From positions 1-27,509 of the forward strand of contig RCAB01000633.1 in NCBI GenBank assembly GCA_003640385.1: DNA of 27,509 nt. Reading direction: 5' to 3'. The notes beneath the pieces are model-generated. The model did no database searches and had not been told where the DNA came from. It worked only from the letters and a program-made list of their open reading frames with translations. This DNA comes from Setaria digitata (lineage: Eukaryota; Nematoda; Chromadorea; Rhabditida; Setariidae). Both the position numbers and the translations under genes were made by a program. Below are positions 1 to 10,787 of this stretch, piece by piece; position 1 is the stretch's first letter; every line of letters starts with the position of its first letter.

Positions 1-272
1 AAAAAAAAAAAAAAAAAACTTCTCTGTTTGAAAATACTAAGCACCTCGATACTCACAAATTTAAGTCCCATAACAGCTAATACCTTCTAATCAGCTATAA
101 TCTAACAAAATAATCAACAGTCCTACTGATGATTCTATCTGTGAAAATGTACTTCAGTCAATTAAAGCTTCCGACGATCACAAAAATCGTTATATTAGTT
201 TCAATGAGTAATGATTAGCCACAGCTTCTTTATAAAGCAATTTTAAACTTTCGATCCCTTTCTCTGTGCAAG
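1..272. other. 3' flank of the ABHD4/5-like gene
   Basis: This stretch lies downstream of the stop codon of the minus-strand hydrolase gene. It starts with a run of 18 A. It presumably contains the 3' untranslated region, but no AATAAA signal is evident on the minus strand close to the stop. No coding sequence is seen on either strand. Confidence 0.4.
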
Positions 273-3200
273 TTAGTATTGATGGTTCGATTTCGAACTG
301 GTTTCCTTTTCTATATTTTTCTTCAGTAACACATCTTCGTTAGCATCAATTTTGTCGAATAAGTCAGACAACACACTATTAAAAACTTCTTTCTGATCAA
401 CATACACATGATGACCGGCACCATTTATTATCTAAAATATAAGGATCCTCATCCATATATATGTTTTTTATAAATTTAAAAAAATTTAAAAGTTCAATAA
501 TGTGGAATTACGACTCGGTCTTAAATGTAGCAAAGTTACAAAACCGTTAGATAATGGCGTGTGCCATTATCTGAACAGAACAACAATCCATTCTTATATT
601 GTATTGGCTGCGAAAGAAAAATTTTCATAATGAAAATTCCAGCAAACCTGGACGTCAACATAAGCATTCTGCCGCTTATTTTGCACTTCAATACCAGAAG
701 ATGAATCGATCCAGCTCTTACTTCCGTAGATAAAAGTTATAGGTACATCAGGAGATAGACCGATTATTCTGAAAAGGCAACAATCCATTATTACAAATCA
801 ACTATTCTAAATTGACACTTTGTTTAAAATCATTGTAAGATAAGGAAGTAAGACCCTCAAAAAAAAAAAGCAGCTGAGGAACATAAGCAGAATAAACCAA
901 AAAGGTAGGATGTTAACAAAATAATATTAAAGTCCATGACATATGAGTCGATGTATTAACCTTTTAAGCATTGGTCTTTTGGCCCATCCAAAAGAAAAGC
1001 TCATGTTAGTGAAAGCAACTTCTCCGGTTGGACTTTGAGCATTGCACTGATAGAAGTATTCGTAAATAGCATTTGGGTCATCACATCGAAAACGAAGGCT
1101 TAAATCAGGTCGTAACTTTTTAATCATTGTAACACCTGAAAATGAACTTTTTCGGCCTTTCTTCTTTGAAATTATGAGTTTTACAAATCAGCACTATAGT
1201 GAAAATGAGCTATAGCTAAGGTTTTGAAGTCCAAAACTGCATAGTAAATATAAAGCTTACCATAGGGTCCTGCCCATCGCAAAGCTGTTAGAGGGTAGAA
1301 AAGTGACATTGCTCGCGCAGTAACTCTAATCCAAGAAGGATAATTTTGCTGAAATCATATTAGACATAAGCATAATATTATCAAGACAAGTTGTTTTTAT
1401 TCTTTGGAATAAATGTAGAAAAGGCAAATTTTTAGAATAAATGAAGACAACCTATGAATGTGAAACTTACTTGCAGCGAAATTTCCGGAGGTCTTTCTGG
1501 AAATCCCCAAGGATCAACGAGAACTAGATGTCTCACATGTTGCGGATATTCTAATGTAAAAGACGCTGCTAGAAACGCGCCTGTAACACGGCAGCTGGAT
1601 TTAAATGAAAATTCTATACTAACAACAACATGACAAGTAAAAATGGTATTTTGGCAAAAAAAAAAAGGAAAAAAAAAACTAGACAAAAACTCTGTTAAAC
1701 CCATCAAGGAAAGAAAAGCTCCCTACAGTAAGCTAACGGAATTGAGACATAATCGACATATTTTCTTTCACACGTATAAATGGAAAATTGGTAAAATTTC
1801 CACATTTGCAGATAAGAAAAAGACTTATTTCCAGAAAACACATGAAAAAACACCTCACCAAAAGAATGACCCACTAAAATCATTTTGTTGATCCCCATTT
1901 CCTTCCTCCAATTTTCAATTGACTGAACAAATTGCAATTCAGCTAATGCAGGATCTGTAGCAAATACAGGACGCGATGAACGTCCAAAACCTATGACAAA
2001 ACTTTTATTAGAAAAGGAAGAAATATGACTCACTTTCCAAAAATTAAAATGTTGTAAATTTGGAATTTTGGTTACAGGTTCGTTTTTTTTTTTTTAGACA
2101 TAAATATGCCATCAGTATTGTATACCCAGCAAATCGAAACAATGAAGTATCCGGTTTTTCGCCATATCATCAATATTAGCAGCCCAGAAGGCTACACCAC
2201 CACCAAATCCATGGATGAGAACTGCTGGGACTCGAGTGTTTGAGGATGTTGAAGCCTCAGCGGTCACTGTATATATTCGACCCATATCTACCTGAAAATC
2301 GGAAATTAATAAATATAAGAATAAACGGAATCCTCCAATAAGAAACTTTACTTTCCGCCAAACCCGAAACCAGGATAAGCCCCGTAGCAATCAGGAAACC
2401 GGCATCTATAAAACAGACAATTCAAATATTGTTATAAAGTAACGAACTTGACTGAGTGATATAATAAAATGGAACCAAAAGTTGAAGGAGATTAAAGAAA
2501 ATGAAAAATTCCTGAATTTTGTTGGCTAATAAAAAAAAAATTTCAAACACACCGGTATAAAATGCGATGTAATTCTTGAGCGAATATCTGAAAATAAGAC
2601 AGACTCTCTTGCAGCCAATGCTTCAGCAGTATATTGGCTCCATCGCCATCTTCTTCTGAATTACAGCAGAATTTACATTGCCCAATTCCCGCTTCAAATC
2701 CTTTTTCTTACAATTGCAATCGTAAGTTTTGCTAGAGAGAGAAAAAAGGAAATAAAGAATTTAATATCCAGGCACCTTATTTCAGGTCAGCGCCAGTTGA
2801 TAAGTGCTAAATTAAATTCGACTAATTACAAAAAAAAAAAGAAATGATATGTCCTGTTACCATATATGGGGATATAAATAAGGCTTTAAAACATAAACCT
2901 AACCTTAAGGCTTTCAATCCTACTTAAATGAGATTAAACAAAATTTAAGGACAAAATTTTCCGAGCTTTGAAAAGCTTAATTGATAAGTAAAAAGTACAT
3001 ATCTTAACTGTTAAAATGTCATCGTGGCTACACAGTAAACATATAAAACATGTTTAAAAATTTTGGAAAATAAAATTTCGAAATTTTCAGTTACGTGTAA
3101 TAAGAGACCTAAAATTACGGAAAAAGAATTTGGTAATTTGGATGAGATTTGCTCAGTATTAAACACCTCAATAACGTCGTAGACATCGAGTTCGAAATTC

Positions 3201-3408
3201 CAGCATTCGATTGATAATAATTTTTGTTTCACTGCTCAAGTTGAACCAATTAACTATAATTCATTGCAAATAAATTTAATCAAAAAAGAAAAAAAATACT
3301 AATAACTATGTTCGGAATGAAGTCCGTTTTTTAATGATCAAACAAAACTTACTTTTGTTGATAATTTGGAGCATTACTGATTGGTGTATCACTAGTTTGT
3401 TTCATCAT
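273..3408 (-). CDS. ABHD4/ABHD5-family alpha/beta hydrolase, nine exons
   Basis: Member of the ABHD4/ABHD5 (CGI-58) family, which acts on N-acyl phospholipids (ABHD4) or co-activates lipid-droplet lipolysis (ABHD5). Exons, 5' to 3': 3408-3353, 2655-2553, 2291-2126, 1990-1859, 1580-1471, 1348-1261, 1135-961, 768-648, 431-273. They total 1110 nt (369 residues), with GT-AG borders and matching phases; human ABHD4 has 342. Visible motifs are the oxyanion HGFGGG near residue 80, [10 protein letters not shown], the nucleophile elbow GHSFGG with Ser near 151, [23 protein letters not shown] with a likely acidic Asp near 298, and the HX4D motif HHVYVD near 324. Ser is retained where vertebrate ABHD5 has Asn, so an active ABHD4-like enzyme is more likely than a pure co-activator. 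The first exon ([18 protein letters not shown]) was chosen because its phase-2 GTAAGT donor fits exon 2 and a stop lies in frame upstream; it and exon 2 are less certain than the rest. The gene is divergent from the nuclear receptor and shares its upstream region. Confidence 0.87.
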
Positions 3409-4029
3409 GTCATCGGCTTTATCACTATTTTAACATGAATGAATTATCTCCGCTAATTAATTATTGTTCGAGTGATACCACTTCATCGTATCAGATATGA
3501 AAATGTCAGAATATGACAGTAAATAAAGTGGAATTTGCTGAAAACTAAACATTGTAAAAAAAAAAAAAACATGAAGTATGAAATTTCCAAAAATAATTTT
3601 TAATTAATCAAGTAATTGAACACTCCCAACTGTCCATTCCAGTGATATTATCGCCACTTTCCCATCTAACTTCATGATAATTTCTAATTAGCCAATCAAT
3701 TAAACATTTCAAATTACTCACTCCACTGATATTATCACTACTTTCCCATTACACCGTCTCTTTTCACTCTTATCACATAACAACCTAATTCTTCCACGCC
3801 CTCTTCTTATCACTTGTACTTTCCCAGTTCAACCTTATCCTTATCATACTGATAACCCACCTCGTACTACCCGCATTCTACCAGTTGTCATTCCTGAAAT
3901 TATCATCCCACATGTTCTTCGTGAACTTTAGGAGGGAAGAGAATTAGGAAGCGAAACAAGTGACGAAATAGCATAGCATGCGAGATGGCAGGTTGCAAAA
4001 CATGGAACGGTACTAAGTGCTTGCTAACA
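3409..4029. promoter_or_regulatory. Shared divergent promoter region
   Basis: This 621 bp interval separates the first exon of the minus-strand hydrolase from the proposed first exon of the plus-strand nuclear receptor. It is less AT-rich than the surrounding introns, particularly between 3720 and 4030, and contains a dense set of GATA-type motifs. No open frame of note is present. Its role as a two-way promoter is inferred from gene orientation and motif density; no transcription start is visible. Confidence 0.5.
3648..3905. promoter_or_regulatory. Cluster of GATA-factor sites
   Basis: The six-base site TGATAA or its complement TTATCA occurs at 3675, 3732, 3770, 3807, 3841, 3850 and 3900, with shorter TTATC matches at 3648 and 3835. 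Another TTATCA is at 3419, just upstream of the hydrolase start. In C. elegans TGATAA is the preferred site of intestinal GATA factors such as ELT-2. Binding in this organism is inferred. Three of the sites are followed within 3 to 6 bases by ACTTTCCCA. Confidence 0.55.
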
Positions 4030-7000
4030 ATGATGTCATCGTCAGTGTCAGTGGGTAATGGTTGCGTGTACGGAGTGCGTGTAGACAGACGTACGTTTAC
4101 GATTTTAGGTTACCTTTTCAGGTTTCCGAATTCCTGTATTATTCTTTCTTAGATATTCAAGAAAATTTTTGATTATTTTCCGAGACTTGTTCTATATCCT
4201 TTTAAAAATAGGCTCTTTCATGCTACCTTTTTGATGGTACTAATTTTTAAGATTGCTTTATCTGAAATCAAGTGAAATTCTAATGTGTTCATACGTCAAA
4301 CATTGTGAGATTACGTACCCGTTTACATGATCATGTCTGTCATTTTATTATTTGACTCATGTTATATTTGAATGAAATTTAACGTACTCAAAGTTACGTG
4401 AAGACACTTACGTAAGTTGCACACTTACGTAGCACTGAAAATTTGCTTTTTCACTTCTCTCGACAATTGCTCAACCTTTTTTTTTNAGATACGCACTGAA
4501 AATTTGCTTTTTCACTTCTCTCGACAATTGCTCAACCTTTTTTTTTCTTTTTACACTGAAATTTTCGATTTCATGTTACTGTTGGATAAAAATCAATCTT
4601 CATATTCTTCATCAAGGAGTGTTGAGCATTTCCGATTGGAAATTCAGGAATTGATACTTTTATGCTTTTTCTTTTTTTTTTTTTTTTAGATTGATCGATT
4701 TGATAGATCCTACGCTTGCTGTACAAAATTATCAAGCTGTTCATTGTTGGGAGCACAATTAACGATCTCTGTTTTTCGGGAAATTTTTATCGTAGCAGTG
4801 TGAATTATATTATTATATTTATTTAAACTATTTCTCCTACGTGTTCAATTTGTTATTCTTATCGTTGGTAGTTGTATAAGTACTCATGGTTATGAAATAT
4901 TTGATCACTTTTCAGTTTTAAGTAAAAAAAAAAACACTGAGAAGCTAAAATGAGAATAAGCGACCAAGTTACAAATTTCGCCTAAAATCGTTTGGTTTAT
5001 GACATTTGGAACTTTTCGAACACGCTGGAAAACGGCTGGAATGGACTGTGGTTAGAATTTTGAAATTTTATTGTCATGTTCAGTGAAGTTGTTAAAAGTT
5101 TAATTAATGCTATTCATTTTCTTGCTCTTATTTACTGATTCATATGATTTTAATATCATTGTCGTTGATTACTTAATTGGGAATTCTTAACTTTATTCCA
5201 TTGGTTTAATTCATTGTTCATTCCTAACAAGTCTGGCCCTAATTAAGCACTGTATATTTCAATTTCTTTCTTCCTATTTATAATAGGTATTTTCATATAG
5301 TACCAAATAAAGAAAATTTCACAGCTACTATTTTTTTTTTCTCTCAATAGAAGGCACTCATATCTTTTTGAAGGATTGTCATTTTTCCTTTTTTTTCTTT
5401 TTTCAGTGGATCCACTGTGTGAACCGTGCGCTGTTTGTGGTGATAAATCAACTGGAACACACTATGGAGTACTTTCATGTAATGGATGCAAAGTATAATT
5501 TTGTCACTTTGTACTTCATTTACTTCCTAGAAATTTACACTTTTTTGATACTTGTTTAAACTAGTTTTATCACTAATATTGGCTGAATTCATTACGCCAT
5601 ACAGTAAAATAGATTTGTTTTATTTTTTATTGGACTGTAATGTGTCAAAGAAATAACATATTTCATATTAATTTTGTGTCTGAATCTACTTTTTAAAATG
5701 TATGGATAAGATAAATATTTGAATGGGATATTTTGTTTTAATTAAATAAAGTTATTTGTTAAGGAACTAGAAATCAGTTATATAATTTATTAATAAGTAG
5801 TCGATTGCGAATGAGATACATATTTGAGTGGATTATTTTATTCTCCTTAAAATAAAAACCCAAAACATATTTCATTGAAGGGTTTTTTCCGAAGAACAAT
5901 TCTCAAAAATCAAAAATTCGCATGTCGTTTCAATAGAGCATGCAAAATTGACAAAAATTTTCGATGCGCTTGTCGATACTGTCGTTTTCAAAAGTGTATA
6001 CGAGTTGGAATGAAGCGAGAAGGTTGAATCAAATTATAATCACGACTTGATGGGCAAATTAGGATTACTGATAAAATTTAAACATAGACAAAATTAAAAG
6101 ATTAAAGAGAGTTGTAGGAGATAATGGAATTGCTCTACGTTAAAAAAAGAAAAAAAGAAAAGAAAAAACCTAAACATGGAATAGGGATAAGTAATTAATG
6201 GTCTGTTGATGAATTTCTCAAGAAGTTTCGAAGTTAAATATATGAGAAAAAAAAAAGTTAAATACATTTGTTGTGATATGTTCAGTTTGTGGATTTGATT
6301 CTTTTTACAGCGATCCAATTTGAACGCGATTCGATTGGTCCCATAAAGCGTCGTAATGAATTGTTGCTATCAAGAACTGCCGAAGGTAGTGAAATGGGAA
6401 ATATCAGTCCTGAAATGGTGTATTGTAATGGCCAATCAGTTAGTACCACCTTGAAATCAAATGTTATTAAAACACTGATGCAAATGGAGGCACGAACCAA
6501 TCAGGAAATGACAGCACTGTATCGAAATTCGGTGATTAATTCGTCGTCTACAACAATTAATAATCTTCGTACCGGGGAAAGTAGCTATGCACCATCGGCA
6601 TTTTCACAGCCTCATAAGCCTTCCTCAGTTGATGATTTAAATGAATTATCCCGAACAACTCTTGTCTTGATGGTTAGTTTATTTAATGCAAAATTCTACA
6701 GTGGTAAATTGATAAGGTATTGCAGACAATTTGTAAGCTAGAAGAAAAGCATGCAAACAATCTCATAACCAACAAGCTGTACATTTTTCTGTCTTTATTA
6801 TAATGTATGATGTATGTTGGTTATGAGATTGTTCGTTCAAACTTTATGCAATTTTCCTATCTTCATTACGTTGTTGTTTCGGATGTAATCTGACAGAAAC
6901 AGTTTTTAACCACTGATCAAATAACATATTTTCAAATGTGGTCTTTTGCAAGTTCCAGCCCAAAATACTTCCATATGTAGAGCTAATTAATTATTTCGAT

Positions 7001-8349
7001 TATTCATTTCAGGTGGATTGGGCAAAAGGTTTGGAACCATTCCCTGATTTGATTATGGATGACAAGGTCATCTTACTTAAAAACTATGCACCGCAGCATC
7101 TAATTTTAGTACCTGCATTTCGCTCACCGGACGCATCTCATGCTTGCATTTTTAGTAATACAAGTATGAATCACGAAGAGGGCATCGAATTTGACGGTTT
7201 GATTTTTGCGATGAGGCAGTATTAATCAAAATTCTGTACATTAGCACACTTTAAGATATAATTTGAAGAACTGGTTGTGGTATTGCTGGTGATAATAAAT
7301 AACATAGTGGGTCCGTTCCAAAGGGCTGTACACCATGTTTACTTTGAGTGATGAATGTTGATAATAGGCCATGGTCTTCATAAGCACTATTGTAAGCATT
7401 CTGGAAATTTCTAGCATTTTGAATATCTTGTGCAACTTTTTATGAACTTGGATTAGTCCTTGAAATATAGCATTTTCACAGGTTTATCAGCATTCAAAAC
7501 GAGTAACATTATGCCTCGTGTAATGGATGAAATAGTATGGCCAATGAGACATTTACGGATGAGAGAAGAGGAATTTGTTTGTTTAAAAGCCCTAGCTTTT
7601 TTGCATCCAGAAGCGAAAGGAATTTCTCCGTCAGCGCAGACGGTAGTTTTAGTTTTTTTTTTTTTTTTTTTTTTCTTTACGTTAATTAAATTACGTAGTG
7701 AAATAAATAGAGATATTGAGGACTCTAAATTTCGGTAAAGAAAATTCTTTCTAAATTAGATATAAATTTAGAAGTTCGCTATCACTCATAATTTCCATTA
7801 ATTAAGTACTACATTTTTGATGAAGTAAAGACGAGAATTAAAGCAACTGTGAATACATAAGTTAACTTGATTGTTTACTTTTTTTTCATTTATGGGTAGC
7901 TTCAAAAGATTTAATTGTCGTGCTAGTATATGAAAAGTTTTAACATGACTATAGTTGGGATTTGAAGTCCTTCGATGACTGCAGTAACATGTTGTTGCAT
8001 AAAACCAGCTTCTTTTTAGGCGTTACGTGAGGCTCGGAATCGAATACTCAAGGCTCTATATTGCTACATTTTAACGCATATGCCTGAGGAAGCACCTACA
8101 CGCTATGGCAATATTTTGCTGCTTGCACCAGCTCTTAAAGCACTGGCACAAGTACTTATTGAAAATATGACCTTAACGAAGTTTTTCGGTTTTGCTGAAG
8201 TGGACTCAGTACTGTCGGAGTTTATTCTAGATAGCCCCACTGATCAAATAACAGCGCGACCGCTATTACGTCAGCGTCTTACTTCAACTCAAACAACCAC
8301 TGCATGTGCAGATATCGATACACAGCAGCACGTGATGACTATACTATAA
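4030..8349 (+). CDS. HNF4-like nuclear hormone receptor, seven exons
   Basis: Ligand-regulated transcription factor of the HNF4 (NR2A) type, a group greatly expanded in nematodes and often tied to lipid metabolism. Exons: 4030-4054, 5407-5492, 5881-6022, 6311-6672, 7013-7196, 7482-7642, 8020-8349; together 1290 nt, 429 residues, with all phases consistent. The DNA-binding domain (about residues 16-85) has both zinc fingers: [15 protein letters not shown]-box CNGCKGFFRR, then [18 protein letters not shown]. The linker is followed by an HNF4-type ligand-binding domain: [61 protein letters not shown] and [14 protein letters not shown]. These align along the whole of HNF4. The 25 nt first exon (MMSSSVSV) was picked because its GTAATG donor ends in the phase needed by the zinc-finger exon; that call is tentative, and a different upstream exon is possible. 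The fourth intron holds a perfect inverted repeat. I cannot name the C. elegans orthologue among the nhr genes. Confidence 0.88.
4406..4417. promoter_or_regulatory. Palindromic TTACGTAA site (PAR-bZIP type)
   Basis: ACTTACGTAAGT is a 12 bp perfect palindrome whose core TTACGTAA matches the established PAR-bZIP/NFIL3 consensus. TTACGT half-sites also occur nearby at about 4312, 4394 and 4425. It lies in the proposed first intron of the nuclear receptor. Function is inferred from sequence only. Confidence 0.3.
4432..4546. repeat. Direct 54 bp duplication around a single n
   Basis: The segment at 4432-4485 recurs at 4493-4546, separated by the n at 4486 and six bases. Both copies run from GCACTGAAAATTTG to a run of nine T. 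A scaffolding join of overlapping contig ends explains this better than a real tandem repeat. It falls in a proposed intron, so no coding sequence is affected. Confidence 0.85.
6756..6833. repeat. Perfect 18 bp inverted repeat in a receptor intron
   Basis: AACAATCTCATAACCAAC at 6756-6773 is the exact reverse complement of 6816-6833, with a 42 nt spacer. It sits in the 340 bp intron between the linker exon and the first ligand-binding-domain exon, so transcripts could form a stable hairpin. It could be a remnant of a small foldback element. No target-site duplication is evident. Confidence 0.8.
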
Positions 8350-8365
8350 ATTATAGCAGGAAGAA

Positions 8366-8371
8366 AATAAA
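8366..8371 (+). terminator. Candidate polyadenylation signal of the receptor gene
   Basis: AATAAA lies 17 bases after the receptor stop codon, which would give a very short 3' UTR. In such AT-rich sequence the hexamer can occur by chance, so the call is tentative. Confidence 0.35.
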
Positions 8372-10730
8372 TCTGTGGACGGGGCTGAAATCTCGAATTC
8401 AAGGTTTTTATTTTTGGCGGCCTTCAGTTTCCTTAATTTGCATATCCTTTTTCTTTATGCAAAATGAGTTTTTCCATCTTTCGACTTGCTTTTGTTTGCA
8501 TTTTCAGGTCTTAGGTCCACAATTTCATTTTATTTGCCTTTCATTTACTTAATTTTCATTTTTTCTCTTTTGCTTACCTTAATTCAAGTTTAGCTTCTTG
8601 GAATCCATAGCTTTTATGCTCCGAGTGAAATGCTCATGCTGCTAGTGATGGACCAGATAGGAATGATTTCCAGTTATATAAGATTTTATGGATATGTATA
8701 TGTATAGTTCTAATTTAATCTGCTACTGGCATGATCACCGAAATATCTGGAAACCTTAATGTGGTTCGTTTAAATCTTCATGGTCTTGGAGAGAAGATAA
8801 AGTAAGGAAATTTGGTAAATGAAGTTTTCCGTGTAGGAAAAATTTCTTAGGTATTCAAGACCGGACTTTTCAATTCAGGTTTTCAGATAAAATTTGATTA
8901 GGATTTCGGAATTTTCAGTCCATTTCGTTTGCTTCCAAGTTTCTGTTCTCTTTGACGCTTGCCGTCATTTGTTTGTGGTATTTTATTTATCTTCAGGTAG
9001 TTTGTCTGATATTTCTTTGGAAAATGGTCCTTTTTGTTTTGAGATATTTATTGTCTTTCATAATGTAATTTGTGAAACTACCTAATCTACGAAAAGTCCA
9101 AAATTCTGCTAATGAGTCTAGATATAGTTCTTTGTTCATCAGTTACGGTTTACATCGAAATAATGCCGACTCATATCTAAATTCATTTGGGATTTTTGAA
9201 GAAAGATATTCTGTAATCAGAATTTTCATCATTAAGAAGAAGAGTTGTAGTATGACTGCAACCTCATCAGTATTTTATATAGATTGGACTTATTCGCTTA
9301 AAGGATGAGTAGTGAGATGTTTTATTGGTGTATTAAAAATTTTAATTATTTTGAAGACGAAATTTGGCTTAAGAAATATGCGGCTTTTTTTCAGATACAA
9401 TGTTTGTATTAAAAAGAGCCATGTAGTAGAGAAATGACAATGATTTAAAATATCCAATTCAGACCGGGGCAAACCTGCTTTAGAGCTGAATTTAAGTGTG
9501 TTCAACAATTGTCATAAACTCATTTTGTGTTTCTCATAGGCACACATTAGTTGACCCTTTGACCTTCTGTAGAGTCTTTCAAATCATTTTGTACTGCGTC
9601 GTGATTGTTCCTAGTTTTCTTCGCTTTATTACAGTAGTCTTACAGTAGTCCTTTCTCTTTAATTTATGATATGTAGACCTATTTTTAATCTAGTCAAGAA
9701 AACGGCAGAGTTAAATTTGCAGTTATTGTCCTTTTTTTATCACTAAATCTGTTTATTCAGATTAATATGTTTTCATCACTGATTAAGCGGATGCTTGAAA
9801 CATTTCTGGTATTGTTTGATTAGATTCCATTTTTTCATATACATATTGTTATGACTGTTCCTCTCACTTTCTCGAATAATTCTTTCGAAATGGATCACAT
9901 TTATTCTAGAATCTTATACCGCTATAAGCATTGGTCAAGTCATTAAGTCATTAGCTCGGTCAGTCATAACAATCTCCCACTAACACTCATCTACTGGTCA
10001 TAGTAAAAGTTTCATCATTTGACCTCATTTAACATCCATCCTTATATACGCATTTAGATTTTTCTTCAATATCGTTATTTAATTTCTAATTTCAAATTTT
10101 TGTTTTATCTCGAATTGGTCCATACAGTTTTTTGTAAATTATTTAAATAAATATTCTGTATTAGCTCTAATTGATAATGGAATATTTAAGTTTGCTAATT
10201 TGTAATGAGTTTTTATATGTAATTGTAGATTTATACTGTCGAGCAAAAAAAAAAAAAAATGCTAAATAGTGCTAAGGGAGAAAAACTTATAAATTATGTG
10301 ATATTTATGGTAGTATTATTATGGTGTGATTGTAAAATTATTTTGCCAATAAACAAACATTTGTGCCACTCTCGTGCTAATTCTACATGAGGTTTATGTA
10401 CATACCTTTTAAAATGTCGACAGCACTTTTTTTTTCCTTTTTTTTTTTTCTTTAGTTTAGTGAGATGGGAAGAAACTAGTAGGAGAAGAAGGGAACACAA
10501 AAGAAAAGTTTACATCAAATTTGGCATACCTTTAGTTTCATTTCACATTTGACAATATTGATGATTTAGTGCTTTACAGAGCATTCATTATAACATCTGT
10601 TTTTGTATGTACGGGATCCTATGGGAGTCAGCTAATTAGAAGTGAAGAAGGAAGAAATACACTAAAGAGGTGTAATTATTTAGAATATTTGCTGCAGATG
10701 ATAGAAATATTGGTAATTTGAATTTTGATT

Positions 10731-10733
10731 TAG
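10731..10733 (+). promoter_or_regulatory. Possible spliced-leader acceptor of eIF3j mRNA
   Basis: A TTTAG acceptor stands 54 bases before the eIF3j start codon, with no upstream exon evident. Nematode mRNAs are often trans-spliced to a leader at such a site. The reading frame stays open between the acceptor and the start but holds no earlier ATG. The call is an inference from position. Confidence 0.3.
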
Positions 10734-10787
10734 GGTTCTAAAAGAGTTTTTGCGACTGATTCTACATTGGTGTTTGGCGAACGAAAA

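Larger units (their letters stand above)
8350..10787. other. Intergenic region between receptor and eIF3j
   Basis: These 2.4 kb are AT-rich and contain only short open frames without recognisable domains or splice structure. There is a small tandem of TTACAGTAGTC near 9630-9652 and several A or T runs. The proximal part should include the 3' UTR of the receptor, and the distal end the promoter of the eIF3j gene. I see no RNA gene or mobile element. Confidence 0.5.

Noticed and set aside
2341..2394. Open frame [13 protein letters not shown] as an upstream hydrolase exon
   Set aside because: Its end is in phase, but the exon 2655-2553 ([10 protein letters not shown]) aligns with the family just before VDMGRIYTV and also fits phase 0, so this stretch is better treated as intron.
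4417..4689. 90-residue open frame with repeated peptide
   Set aside because: It crosses an n, its repeat comes from the assembly duplication and its end is a poly-T translation.
6725..6804. Extra receptor exon starting [13 protein letters not shown]
   Set aside because: Direct joining of 6672 to 7013 gives LVLMVDWAKG, which matches HNF4 LVLVEWAK without a gap; this open stretch ends in a stop and overlaps the inverted repeat.
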